Part shown: piece by piece, positions 44,756 to 53,947 of the stretch
Position numbering within the stretch: position 1 is the first letter of the stretch
Layout: each line of letters begins with the position of its first letter
Origin: Torymus aiolomorphi
Taxonomy: Eukaryota > Arthropoda > Insecta > Hymenoptera > Torymidae
NCBI GenBank assembly: GCA_036365515.1
Contig: CM070873.1
Span: 190,952,604-191,016,603, forward strand
Reading direction: 5' to 3'
DNA: 64,000 nt
The notes under the pieces: generated by a model
Database searches by the model: none
What the model was told of the DNA's origin: nothing
What the model saw: only the letters and a program-made list of their open reading frames with translations
Made by a program: the position numbers and the translations under genes

Positions 44756-45478
44756 ATGGTAATCGTGCCCGAAGACACAATCGAACGCGTGCAAGCCGTC
44801 GAAGCAACGAAAAATATTGCCCCGAGTGAAGTCTCCAGCGTAAATTCCGTGCAAACTCCCGGTGATAATTTGACCAGATTAGACGCCGAAGTGTTCGATA
44901 TTCTTCACTCGAAGAAAGGGGTTAAGGACGTTTACGAAAAATGTCAAAATTACTTACAAGTTTTGCGACGTTATCTGTTTTTCCGTGAAAGCGAGCACAA
45001 CAGCAGCAACAGCGATGCTCAGCGAGAAATCGACGAAATTGACGAGACATTAGCACCACTCACCGAAGAAGCCATTATCGATGGTGTACTCAAGGCATAT
45101 CAGCGCAAGGTTCGGCTTTCGTTGCGTCATTGGAAAACAGTAGCACCCGAACGTCTCAAGTGGAGCAATGCCGGAACAGTGAGTATAGATGGCCGCACGG
45201 TAGAGCGTTCAAATATTATAGAATTACTGAACGATGTGGATAGAAGGGGAAAAAATAACGACAAAGAAGCACCAGTTGAACGCATGGAGTTTTCTAAATT
45301 TGTTAAAACTTCTGATACTCCGACGAATTTAAAAATTGGCAGAGTACTCACAGCGCCTTTGAATACGGCCAAACGACGACTGAATAAGGAAGACGCGAAT
45401 GCAGAGCCCTCTCCCGTGCTTACGAGGAGAAGAAAGGCTGAACAAAGTAAAAAAAAGTGGTTACGATTACAAATATAA
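44756..45478 (+). CDS. Conserved Polinton protein of unknown function (240 aa)
   Basis: ATG 44,756, intact to TAA 45,478. Begins M-V-I-V-P-E-D-T, then a helical LDAEVFDILHSKKGVKDVYEKCQNYLQVLRRYL segment, an acidic linker, HWKTVAPERLKWSNAGTVSIDGRTVERSNIIELLNDV, and a basic tail (RRRKAEQSKKKW). Proteins of this build lie between the ATPase and integrase in insect Polintons. I cannot assign a function; a nucleic-acid or capsid-scaffold role is only a guess. Confidence 0.65.
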   Translation: MVIVPEDTIERVQAVEATKNIAPSEVSSVNSVQTPGDNLTRLDAEVFDILHSKKGVKDVYEKCQNYLQVLRRYLFFRESEHNSSNSDAQREIDEIDETLAPLTEEAIIDGVLKAYQRKVRLSLRHWKTVAPERLKWSNAGTVSIDGRTVERSNIIELLNDVDRRGKNNDKEAPVERMEFSKFVKTSDTPTNLKIGRVLTAPLNTAKRRLNKEDANAEPSPVLTRRRKAEQSKKKWLRLQI

Positions 45479-45479
45479 A

Positions 45480-45483
45480 AAGT

Positions 45484-45517
<34 letters not shown>

Positions 45518-45545
45518 GCACACGCACACGCACACGCAAACGCAC
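45480..45545. repeat. (CA)n microsatellite
   Basis: Runs from 45,484 into CGCACGCACA variants, between two Polinton genes. Confidence 0.9.
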
Positions 45546-45554
45546 AAAGAGACG

Positions 45555-46639
45555 ATGTATGAGAAACAGTATTACGATCTCTCGCACGAGGCAGGATACG
45601 CGGGGCAAGAAATCTCGTACGCGTAAATAAAATAGAGGTAAATCCAATGAGAAGGCTAAAATATACGAATGGCTTAGTAACCAAGACGCTTACACGCTTC
45701 ATCATCCTATAAAACGAAAATTTCCGAGACTGCGCTACAACTTCACGAACGTGGACGACCTTTGGGAGTGTGATTTACTACAGTTAACCTCGATAAAAGA
45801 CTATAACGACGGCTTCTGCTATATTCTCGTTGTTGTGGATGTGCTCAGCAAGTATGCGTGGATCGAACCATTGCGCGACAAAACAGCGCGCAACGTTGCC
45901 GGTGCGTTCGAAACAATTCTAGACAGAGTGAGCCCGCGAGTACCGGTGTGTTTACAATCCGATCGTGGCAAAGAATTTGTCGGCTCAGTTTTTCAAAGCC
46001 TTCTAAAAAAATATGACATACAATTTAGAGTAGCCCGAAATTCCGATATCAAAGTGGCTGTAGTCAAGAGACTCAACAGAACAATAAGAGAGCGTATGTG
46101 GCGCTATTTTTCCCACAAAAATACAAAAAAGTATGTCGACGTAGTACAAAAAATTATATACGCTTACAACCACACATTGCATAGTGGAACAAAAATGAAA
46201 CCATCTAAGGTAAATCTGTACAACGCAGCAAAAGCCCATGAAAATTTGCAAAAACGTGCTCTTCGACAAAGCGCGGTGCAGAGAAACGGCCGCAAGAGGG
46301 CCCACCACGCGATACCTAAATTCAAGGTGGGCGACTTCGTTCGAATCAGTCGGACTGAAAATAGAGGAAGTGTTCAAGTTAAAAAGGGTGTCGCGACGAC
46401 AGAATATCTTCACGTACGTTCTCGAAGACTTAAACGGTGAAATTATAGACGGATTCTTTTACACGGAAGAACTTGTATTGGTTGGCCGAGAAAGCATCAC
46501 AAACCATCAAACATTTAAAGTGGAGCGTATAGTTCGTACGCGTGGACGAGGAGCAAATAAGCAACTACTAGTCAAGTGGTTAGGATACCCTGACAAATTC
46601 AACTCTTGAATAAAGGCGAGCGATCTCGATAGAATCTGA
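45555..46639 (+). pseudogene. Polinton integrase with chromodomain, catalytically dead
   Basis: Retroviral-type DDE integrase. ATG 45,555 starts a YEKQYYDLSHEAGYAG segment; frame shifts near 45,620-45,710 lead to the core frame. First Asp is in WECDLLQL (about 45,772) and second in QSDRGKEF (about 45,960). The third position, normally Glu in a VVERFNRT-type helix, is Lys (AAG 46,066-46,068, VVKRLNRT). A further shift near 46,365 moves into the 46,238-46,609 frame with the SH3-like VFKLKRVSRRQ…GFFYTEELV region and the chromodomain FKVERIVRTRGRGANKQL…WLGYPDKFNS. TGA at 46,607 stands where Trp is usual, followed by IKASDLDRI. Confidence 0.9.
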
Positions 46640-46647
46640 AAAAAAAA

Positions 46648-47448
46648 ATGGAGAAACAAGATGAATTTTACATGGTGTTACCGAGTAACAGTAGTATGAT
46701 GTATTTCAGCGATAATACAACAACTTGCTTCACCACGCATTTACAGCGCGAGATTAGGCTGCACGGTGAATGGCTCGTAGGTCTAGCTGAAATTTACGTG
46801 CCTTGTACTATAAACCACGTACAAAATACTGAAGCTTCTTATTCGTTTTGTTCCTACAACAGGGGTAAGGTAGTACGCAAAGACGTTTGCCACTTTTCTG
46901 ACGGTATTTATAAAACAATAGAACAGCTAGCTGCCGAGATAAATAGATCGAACGACGTATATCAACATCAAGTACTAGAGCTGATGAAAAGTCGCTTAGG
47001 ATATTACGCTATAAAGCGAACATGCCATTGTGAAGAGTTTCACGTGACGGAATTCAATGATAAAATTTGTCCAATTTTTGGTATTGAAAATTTCGTGACC
47101 AAAGAAATGTTCACGACCGTCAACGAGGGCGTCAGAGTTATTGAGGGTGTTAGACCTGCTTCATTGTCTCGCGCTATCCCTGATCAAATGTACGTTTACA
47201 CGGACATTTGCGAACCATACACAGTCGGCGACAATCAAGCATCTCTTCTACGTATAGTTTCAGTCACAGATCCAAATTACAAATTTGGTTGTAACTACGT
47301 GCAGCGTTTTGCTCCGATACATTACATACCGTTACTTTATCATACTTTCCAAAATATATTTATAGATATAAGAGATCAGCATGGCCATTCTATACCATTC
47401 GAGTATGGTACGTTGACGGTTACGCTACATTTCAAACGCAACCGCTAA
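46648..47448 (+). CDS. Minor capsid (penton-like) protein candidate
   Basis: ATG 46,648, intact 266 codons, 9 bp after the remnant end of the integrase. Begins EFYMVLPSNSSMMYFSDNTTTCFTTHL and continues with REIRLHGEWLVGLAEIYVP, a motif set I know from the Polinton gene that Krupovic and colleagues assigned as single-jelly-roll penton. The remainder is beta-rich by eye, ending LTVTLHFKRNR. It would form capsid vertices together with the major capsid protein at 47,989. It is one of the few undamaged genes. Confidence 0.8.
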   Translation: MEKQDEFYMVLPSNSSMMYFSDNTTTCFTTHLQREIRLHGEWLVGLAEIYVPCTINHVQNTEASYSFCSYNRGKVVRKDVCHFSDGIYKTIEQLAAEINRSNDVYQHQVLELMKSRLGYYAIKRTCHCEEFHVTEFNDKICPIFGIENFVTKEMFTTVNEGVRVIEGVRPASLSRAIPDQMYVYTDICEPYTVGDNQASLLRIVSVTDPNYKFGCNYVQRFAPIHYIPLLYHTFQNIFIDIRDQHGHSIPFEYGTLTVTLHFKRNR

Positions 47449-47454
47449 AAAAAT

Positions 47455-47983
47455 TATAGCCAATATCAGTTACTACATTCAATGCTACGACGACGACGAC
47501 GAGCAAGTCGGGGGTGGTGGTGTTAGGAGAGTTTTCACTGGCTCTACTTATCAAAGAGGCCGAGGAGTGGGAGCATGGTTAGGCGGCGTGTTTCGAAAAA
47601 TGCTGCCTTACATCTCTAGTAGAACGAAAGCTGTAGGAAAAGAAACCATACGAGCGGGGTTAAATATTTTCGACGATGTGGCGAATACCGGTGTCAATTT
47701 CAAAGAAGCAGTGAAGGTCAGAGCCAAAGAATCTAGAAAAAACTTGAAGAGAAAAGCAGCCGAAAAAATATCTGAGATGATGAAAGGCTCGGGTTATAAG
47801 ACGCCTGCTCACAGACGAAAACGTCAGTTGAGGAAGACAAGCGCATTAGTTCGCATCACCGATAAAAAGAAGAAGAAAAAGAAGAAGAAGGGACGAACAA
47901 CTACAAGAAAAAGCGGCAGAGTCAACAAGAAGAGGAAGAAGCCCACTTTTAGAAATATTAACGACATCTTCGGCCCGAAATAG
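47455..47983 (+). pseudogene. Basic core/virion protein, start codon apparently lost
   Basis: The frame extends upstream of its first ATG (47,573) as …ANISYYIQCYDDDDEQVGGGGVRRVFTG, then GRGVGAWLGGVFRKMLP, a long helix (VGKETIRAGLNIFDDVANTGVNFKEAVKVRAKE), and a very basic tail with about nine Lys in a row (47,863-47,892). Polinton relatives begin near the Gly-rich segment, so the original start probably lay near 47,453, where the sequence is now ATA. The Gly-rich start plus amphipathic helix plus basic tail resembles adenovirus-like minor virion/core proteins that bind DNA or membrane. Confidence 0.6.
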
Positions 47984-48876
47984 AAAAAATGGCGTTCTTA
48001 CATTCACACACGACAGAATGTATGTCCAGTGAGTTAGACATTTTTTCTCTACCTGCGACTCAAACTTCCATAGAGAGTAGCAGTTTCTTACACTACAAGC
48101 CCGTGTCATCGCTCAGCGACGAAGGAGATGCTCCCATAGAGTTTGTGGTGCCGAGTGGTAGTGAACATTACATAGATCTTGCGCACACGATGCTTTATAT
48201 TCAAGCAACGGTTGAACCAATAGAAGGCGAAGCGGAGAACGCCAAAGTCGCGCCAGTTACCAATTTTCTTCATTCGCTATTTAATCAAATCGACGTTTTT
48301 TTTAATCAGAAGCTCGTTTCACCTCCCAACAACGCCTACCCTTATAGAGCTTATATTGAATCGTTGTTGAATTATTCTCCGGCTGCTAAAGAATCGCATT
48401 TAACTACAGCACTTCGGTACGATGATACGTTTGACAACTTTGAAGCTGCTCCGAATATTCCTATAGAAAATGCTACTGCTAACAAAGGTGCCCTATATCG
48501 TCAACATTACATACTTGGAGGGAAAACCGTCGATATGATTGGTCATTTGCATTGCGACGTATTTAATCAAGATAAAATGCTTATCAACGGAGTGCAGATG
48601 AGAGTACGCCTCGTACGAAGCAAAGATGCATTTTGCTTGATGGATGTGTCGGATGATGGTAAATTCCGTGTCAAAATCAAAGAAGCTAGTCTCATCATAT
48701 GCAGAGTAAAGATAAGTCCCGGTATTTTACTTGGGCACGCCAATGCCTTAGCTAAAGCTACAGCCAAGTATCCGATTACACGCGTCGAAGTTAAGTCTTT
48801 CACGCTTCACACTGGAATTCTCGGGGACACTCTCGACAACGTCATCCTCGGGCAGCTACCTAAAAGAATAATTATA

Positions 48877-49645
48877 CGAGGGGTGTTCAAAAAGTAAGTT
48901 TCCCTGCTCCGGGAAAAAAGCAAAACACAATTTTTAGGTTAAATTAACATATGTATTTATTGTTTGACTTATAAACTATTTTTCTACATAGTCCACTTGG
49001 ACTTGAATACATTTTTATATCTGTTCTCAAGCTTTGACAAACCTTGTTTATAAAAATCCGTGCCCTGTTTTTTAAAGAATAATTTAACGATGTATTTCAC
49101 TTCATCATTTGAATTGAAGTGATGGCCACCCAAACTTTCCTTTAATTTAGGAAAAAGAGAAAAGTCACTTGGTGCGAGATTTGGAGAGTAGGGTGGGTAA
49201 TCAAAAATTTCCCATTTGAATTTTTCCAGTAAGGTTTGTGTTTCTTTTGCTGAATAAGGCCGTGCATTGTCGTGAAAAAGCAACACTTTTCTCGATAATT
49301 TTCCAGGACGCTTTCGTTTAACGACACATTTAAGTTTATTTAGCACAGTAACGATCTGCATTTGTCATCATAAATATGCACTAATTCAGTGTGAATTTCG
49401 TTGCCATTAAGCCCTTTTGCAGTTAAAAACCAAATAACTGCACGCAACTCACAGGTGGACACGTTTTTCACAGGTAGCTCCATGGTTTCCGAGCCGGTAC
49501 TGATGAAAAAAAATTTTTCGGCAGCTAAGACTGGTTCCGCTCTTATCGGTATATCCTAAACTAAAACTATGTTCGGTCCCAGCTCGCTAGATGGCGCTGG
49601 GGCAAAACGGCAGACTCGGGAAACTTACTTTTTGAACACCCCTCG
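48877..49645 (-). mobile_element. Internally deleted mariner element in the capsid gene
   Basis: Ends CGAGGGGTGTTCAAAAAGT at 48,877 and its reverse complement ending at 49,645; flanked by TA (48,875-48,876 and 49,646-49,647). The TIRs match for about 27 bp. At 769 bp it is shorter than a full mariner (about 1.3 kb). The minus strand retains the transposase start and the C-terminal part, with the middle missing. Confidence 0.93.
48984..49483 (-). pseudogene. Mariner transposase, central part deleted
   Basis: ATG at 49,483 opens the N-terminal helix-turn-helix region (ELRAVIWFLTAKGLNGNEIH). It stops near 49,345 and another frame, 48,984-49,361, carries the C-terminal catalytic part: HDNARPYS with the second Asp and YSPNLAPSDFSLF with the third Asp of the D,D34D triad. 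The first Asp region is absent. It cannot cut its own ends; the TIRs could still be used in trans. Confidence 0.88.
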
Positions 49646-50229
49646 TAGGTTTCATCGACAACAAAGCATTTAATGGAAATCGTAAATTCAACCCGTTCAA
49701 TTTTCAACACTTTTCGATAAATTATCTTTCTTTGTACGTCGACGGAGTGCAAATTCCAAGCAAGCCGTTCCAACCTCGCTTTACCGGCAACAGTGGTCTC
49801 TACATAGATGCTTATCATACGCTGTTTTCGGGTACAGGTATACATTTTGTCAACGAAGGCAACGGCATCAATCGTCACAATTACGCGCGAGGAAATTTTC
49901 TGACAGCCTTTGATCTGACACCAGATTTATCAGCTCATTGTGCTACGCACTGGAACCTCGTACGGTCGGGTAGCGTGCGCGTGAAAGTGCGATTCGAGGG
50001 CGCTCTCACTAGTACCATAAATTGCATCATTTACGCAGAATATGATAACGTGCTGGAAGTCGATTCGAGCAGCCAAATCCTATCGGATTTTAGCGCGTAA
50101 ATATAAGAAGAAGGAGAAACAAGAGTAGTGGGGATAAGCGTATATCAGAAATGAAACGCCTACGCGTGAGGATCAGTTGTCATTCGCTCTTTTTCATAGC
50201 GATACACTCTGGCGCTCGCTCCTTAAATC

Positions 50230-51043
50230 ATGGATTTCGTTGTCGACATACAAGGTTTTCGCGACGTTAACCGAAATTTTTTGCCAAAGGAAGTGGCTGT
50301 GATCGCATTGCAAGAGCTCATAGTTGGTCATTGGATAGTAGGTCCACCTTGTAATTTTTTGCATTTGCCACCAGACATAAAGACGACAAATAGCTATTGC
50401 ACAGTTCACGTACACGGAATACAGTGGTTCGAAGGTGACGTATCATTGCGACGCTTGCGCCATCATCTCTACAAAGTTGTCAAGAAGGCGGGAAATATCT
50501 ACGTGCGCGGGGATCAAAAACGAAGATATCTCGAGAACGTGCTTGGACGTTGCGTTATAGATCTCGCAGAGTGGAGGTCGCCATCGACTGTTTCCGAATT
50601 CCTTAGTGTGTGCAAGTCATATCGAAAAACATATAGAAAATAAGAAAGACTTTTGTGCGCTTTTCAAAGCAAACCTGCTAAGAAAATGGATATACAGTAT
50701 ACTTCCAGAAGAGTGGCGCGAAGTAAATGAAACCATACAAAGCGAAAGATTTTACGCAGCTCTTTGCAAGTATCGTAACGAACGCAAAAAGTCTTTTCAC
50801 TTTGGTGAACCAGGAGGAGTAGATGTAACCGACGGTGACGATGAAGACAGCATCACACACGCGGTAAAAGCAAACGACGACGACGACGACAACTGTAACA
50901 TCGTATTCACTGAGAGCGTTCCCAGCGAGAAGTCTGTAAATACAAATGTAGTCACGGAGAATCAATTACAAGATGAACACAAGGACAATAATGCATGCGA
51001 TACGTGCGCTAAGGGCGAATACAATAGGTGTGTATGCTGCTGA
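50230..51043 (+). pseudogene. Conserved Polinton-associated gene, frameshifted
   Basis: ATG 50,230 opens MDFVVDIQGFRDVNRNFLPKEVAVIAL…GPPCNFLHLPP…HVHGIQWFEGDV…VYVRGDQKRRYLE-like sequence, a build seen in many insect transposon proteins and reminiscent of an exonuclease/RNase-H-like fold (first acidic motif VDIQGF), which I cannot prove. The frame ends at 50,643, while 50,606-51,043 in another frame continues it (HIEKHIENKKDFCALFKANLLRKWI), so a frameshift lies near 50,610. The tail is acidic (DDDDDN) and Cys-rich and overlaps the start of the protease gene at 50,973. Confidence 0.55.
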
Positions 51044-51482
51044 TCACATTCTAAAAATTTTAAGTCCGCCTGTGACTATTGTGACTAATCTTGATACAGC
51101 AAATAAACCAGGATCACATTGGGTTGCCATTTACATAGACAAAAATAGGTACGGAGTATATTTCGACAGTTACGGGCTCGCTCCCACCTCACCACACCAT
51201 CTTGATCGCCTACGAAGAAACTGCGCGCGTTTCCAGTGGAAAAAGAAACTATTACAAAGTTTTGATTCAAAAGTGTGCGGTGAATAGTGCATTATGTTTT
51301 TGCACCACATGTGTAGTGGTAGTTCTTTACGCGCGTTTTGTCGCATCTTTTCATACAATACATACAAAAACGATAACATAGCTACTAAATTTTATAAAGT
51401 TATTTCACAAAAACAAGCCAGAAAGGCGAATCCTTACAGAAATCGTTTTCTTCCAAGAGACGCTTCATTGGGAAGTGGGTAG
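50973..51482 (+). pseudogene. Adenovirus-type cysteine protease, nonsense mutation
   Basis: ATG 50,973. Shows the family order His (GSHWVAIY, about 51,114), an acidic residue (VYFDSYG, about 51,160) and Cys in SFDSKVCGE (about 51,272-51,284). Directly after that, TAG (51,285-51,287) interrupts, and the same frame then continues CIMFLHHMCSGSSLRAFCRIFS… to TAG 51,482. In active elements it processes capsid precursors during maturation. Normal length would be about 170 residues; the stop removes the part after the catalytic Cys. Confidence 0.88.
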
Positions 51483-52165
51483 AGTAATCAAACATGTAAC
51501 GCAAAATTATAAATTTTTTTTTGTAATCATAGATGTAAGAGTAAAATATGTATACTTTTGTAAGTTCTTCGTAAAATAAAAATTGTATTTGTAACAAATT
51601 TACATTTAGTGTTACACTCTTTTTTCACATCCTTACCTACCTGATTCCCCTGCATGCTTTCAAGAAATTATCACATTAATATTATAACAGTATCTCTATT
51701 TTGCTTATTTTCATATCATACGTTCACATCGGCTGCGATTGTAACTGAAATTTTTATCGCGTAATACAAAGCCAAAAGTAAGGTTAGGTTACATATAAGA
51801 ATTTATTTCGTCATCATCTTTATCTCGTATTCGTTACTGTTTAAGCTCACGTCATTTCAACGTACTTATTTATCGCGAATTCGAAACGGAAAGTAAGGTT
51901 ATGTTACATTCATTGATTTCTTTCTCGGAAACCATTATTTTTATCTCGTATTCGTTACTCTCTAAGCGCACGTCATTCCAACGTACTTTTTTATCGCTAA
52001 TACGAAACGTAAAGTGAGGTTATGTTACACTCATCAATTTCTTTCTCGAAAACCGTTATTTTTTTCGCGTATTCGTTACTCTCTAAGCTCACGTCATTCC
52101 AACATACTTTTTTATCGCGAATACGAAACGGGTAGTAAGGTTATGTTACATTCATCGCTTTCATC
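51483..52165. repeat. Polinton spacer with 121-bp tandem repeats
   Basis: From 51,777 to about 52,150 three full units and part of a fourth recur every 121-122 bp (CGTCATT at 51,850, 51,971 and 52,092). Each unit holds AAGGTTA(G/T)GTTACAT, TCGTATTCGTTACT, TAAGC.CACGTCATT and TATCGCGAATACGAAACG. 51,483-51,776 is AT-rich with a likely 3' UTR and poly-A signal (AATAAA 51,578) for the protease gene. Confidence 0.7.
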
Positions 52166-52213
52166 TTGTTGAATTCTTTATATTACAACGTCATCACTCC
52201 GTTCACTGATTGG

Positions 52214-52519
52214 ATGAGGGAAGTGGGACGTAACAGACTCATCGGCCAACGGGAAAACAGAGCATGGTGGGGACATACGTGTAAAAAAAAGCTGGAGCCC
52301 GACATGCTTGCCTTCAGTCACGAGTATCCATTCCATTTGAGAGTACGCTCGCGCGTGGATATTCCAGTGTCCGTTCAATCTCTAACCACCAACAGCAGTA
52401 TCAATAGCAGATTCAGTAGTAGCTTCAGTAGCAGTAACTCCACCACCACTACCTCCGCCATCAGCTGCACCACCACTACCTCCACCAACAGCAGTAGCAG
52501 TAACATCGCGAGTTTATAA
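52214..52519 (+). CDS. Short Ser/Thr-rich Polinton ORF
   Basis: First ATG at 52,214 (MREVGRNRLIGQ). About 50 ordered residues with several Trp and a basic cluster (WWGHTCKKKLEPD), then a run of about 45 Ser/Thr/Asn codons (AGC AGT TCC ACC), ending TAA 52,519 four bases before the next gene. Low-complexity tail may be microsatellite drift. Function unknown; gene status moderate. Confidence 0.4.
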   Translation: MREVGRNRLIGQRENRAWWGHTCKKKLEPDMLAFSHEYPFHLRVRSRVDIPVSVQSLTTNSSINSRFSSSFSSSNSTTTTSAISCTTTTSTNSSSSNIASL

Positions 52520-52523
52520 AAAC

Positions 52524-53351
52524 ATGGATCTGCCAAATCTCTTCCTGTCTACAACCTACGCTATCAATAAGTCAAATTCCAAAAGAGTCGTTGTTGGATT
52601 GGAACACCACACAGGATTTTACAGAGCTGTGGTGAAACTCTGTAGTACAGGGTCTCCTGCAAAGCACGTCACTCTCGAAAAAAAGAGTTGGGAACTGATC
52701 AGCGACTAAATGGACGCGATGATGGGGTATGTGCTAGATTCATTCACCTTCTACAAAGCCTTCGGTAAGCCTTCAAAAATATTTCTTCCAAACCACGACA
52801 TCAATTTTACAACGGCGTACGGAGTGAGGACCATCCTTATCGACGAGAGACCTAGTGTACCGATACCGAAGCTCGTCAGAGGAGACTTCCCCGAAGGGCA
52901 ACCAATAGACGAGGAGACGCAGTTTCCAGACAGTTCTTCACAGTTCGAGTCACCACAGAAGAAAAGAAAATACGAAAGTCCACCCGGGATCGTCATGCAG
53001 CAGGCAACTTTGAACGGCCTACGAGAAGTGCGCGAATGTGTCGATGAGAGGTTAAAACGTTTAGAAGAAAGTGGCGGATTTATAAATCGCGGTATCGATA
53101 ACGTAATTGAGTTTTTAAAAGTTGAGTTAAAGAGAGAAAGCACTGAAAAAGCGAAAAATATTTTGAAAGACACTGCTGCGTTCAAACAATATTGTGCATT
53201 GCGTAAAAATGAAATTAATAATAGAGCAAAGTTGCACATGGAATTCGGTAATATGAACAAAGATTTGTACGACATTTTTCTTATGGAATTTTATGCATTT
53301 AGCTTATCCAACTTGGCTCATGATATGTACGATTATATGTTCGCAAATTAA
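52524..53351 (+). pseudogene. Unassigned Polinton gene, one in-frame stop
   Basis: 52,524-52,709 and 52,710-53,351 are the same frame separated only by TAA at 52,707-52,709, directly followed by ATG. Read together they look like one protein of about 275 residues: an N-terminal beta-rich region (KRVVVGLEHHTGFYRAVVKL…SKHVTLEKKSWELISD), a linker with a KKRKYE nuclear-signal-like patch, a helical LNGLREVRECVDERLKRLEE segment and a C-terminal helical domain. GAA to TAA would explain the stop. Alternatively two adjacent genes. Family not recognised. Confidence 0.5.
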
Positions 53352-53519
53352 TTTGTAATATTTTTCGAAGGCTTAAAGAATATATATTCAATATTTAATT
53401 AGAAACCAACAATCTTTTTATTTTTTACCTTCTATCCTATCCACCAAACCTTTCTTATAAAATTCATATATCATAGATATACTCTGCATACTCCATTTTG
53501 GCGCCATCAGTTCCTACGC

Positions 53520-53795
53520 ATGGTCTCTACACCACATGATGCAAAGTATAGTATATTCATTTATAATGCGATGAGCGAAACAAGAAGTACCATTTTCATA
53601 TTGAACGCCAAACAAGCAAGAAATATGGGGCCACCGCAAAGCAAGAACGCTACGAAAAATTACACCGGCGATAAAGAGAAGCAGCCGCTTATACAGCCAT
53701 CATCATCATCATCATCATCAAAATCGTCATCGCACAATAGCTTCTCCAAGAACACCTTCTCGTTTCCAGAGAAACAAGCGTACAAACGATTTTAA
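53520..53795 (+). CDS. Hypothetical small Polinton ORF
   Basis: 91 codons from ATG 53,520. Begins hydrophilic, has NMGPPQSKNATKNYTGDKEKQ, a Ser run from TCA repeats (53,700-53,735) and a basic end KQAYKRF. Last ORF before the right inverted repeat. An internal M-G at about residue 36 (NMGPPQSKN) could be a myristoylation-type start, which would shorten it. No homologue recognised. Confidence 0.35.
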   Translation: MVSTPHDAKYSIFIYNAMSETRSTIFILNAKQARNMGPPQSKNATKNYTGDKEKQPLIQPSSSSSSSKSSSHNSFSKNTFSFPEKQAYKRF

Positions 53796-53889
53796 TAATC
53801 TTTTACTGTTAATTTTTTATCAAAACGGTCCTTTTCAGGACCACAATGTAATATCACGTAAAAACATACTATTCGATATCTTCACGCGC

Positions 53890-53911
53890 GTGCACACACA
53901 CACACACACAT

Positions 53912-53943
<32 letters not shown>

Positions 53944-53947
53944 TCAC
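53890..53947. repeat. (CA)n microsatellite next to the right Polinton end
   Basis: CA repeats with CG interruptions; a second CA tract (54,011-54,042) lies inside the inverted repeat and matches the (TG)n of the left end. Confidence 0.85.

Larger units (their letters stand above)
47989..50100 (+). pseudogene. Major capsid protein (double jelly roll) candidate, split by a mariner
   Basis: Two parts: 47,989-48,876 and 49,648-50,100, separated by the mariner at 48,877-49,645 and one copy of the TA duplication. Both parts are in phase, and together have 446 codons plus stop, in the usual range for Polinton major capsid proteins. N-terminal: SGSEHYIDLAHTMLYIQATVEP and FLHSLFNQIDVFFNQKLVSPPN, NAYPYRAYIESLLNY, typical of the family. 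C-terminal: VDGVQIPSKPFQP and RGNFLTAFDLTPDLS. It builds hexon-like trimers in the icosahedral shell. As it stands the first part ends a few codons into the transposon. Confidence 0.88.

Noticed and set aside
45751..46440. A separate gypsy retrotransposon inserted in the Polinton
   Set aside because: The integrase has the Polinton-type N-terminus and chromodomain, no reverse transcriptase or LTR surrounds it, and its place fits the Polinton gene order.
51777..52150. Telomeric TTAGG repeat
   Set aside because: AAGGTTAGGTTACA only partly resembles the insect telomere word and recurs once per 121-bp unit, not in tandem.
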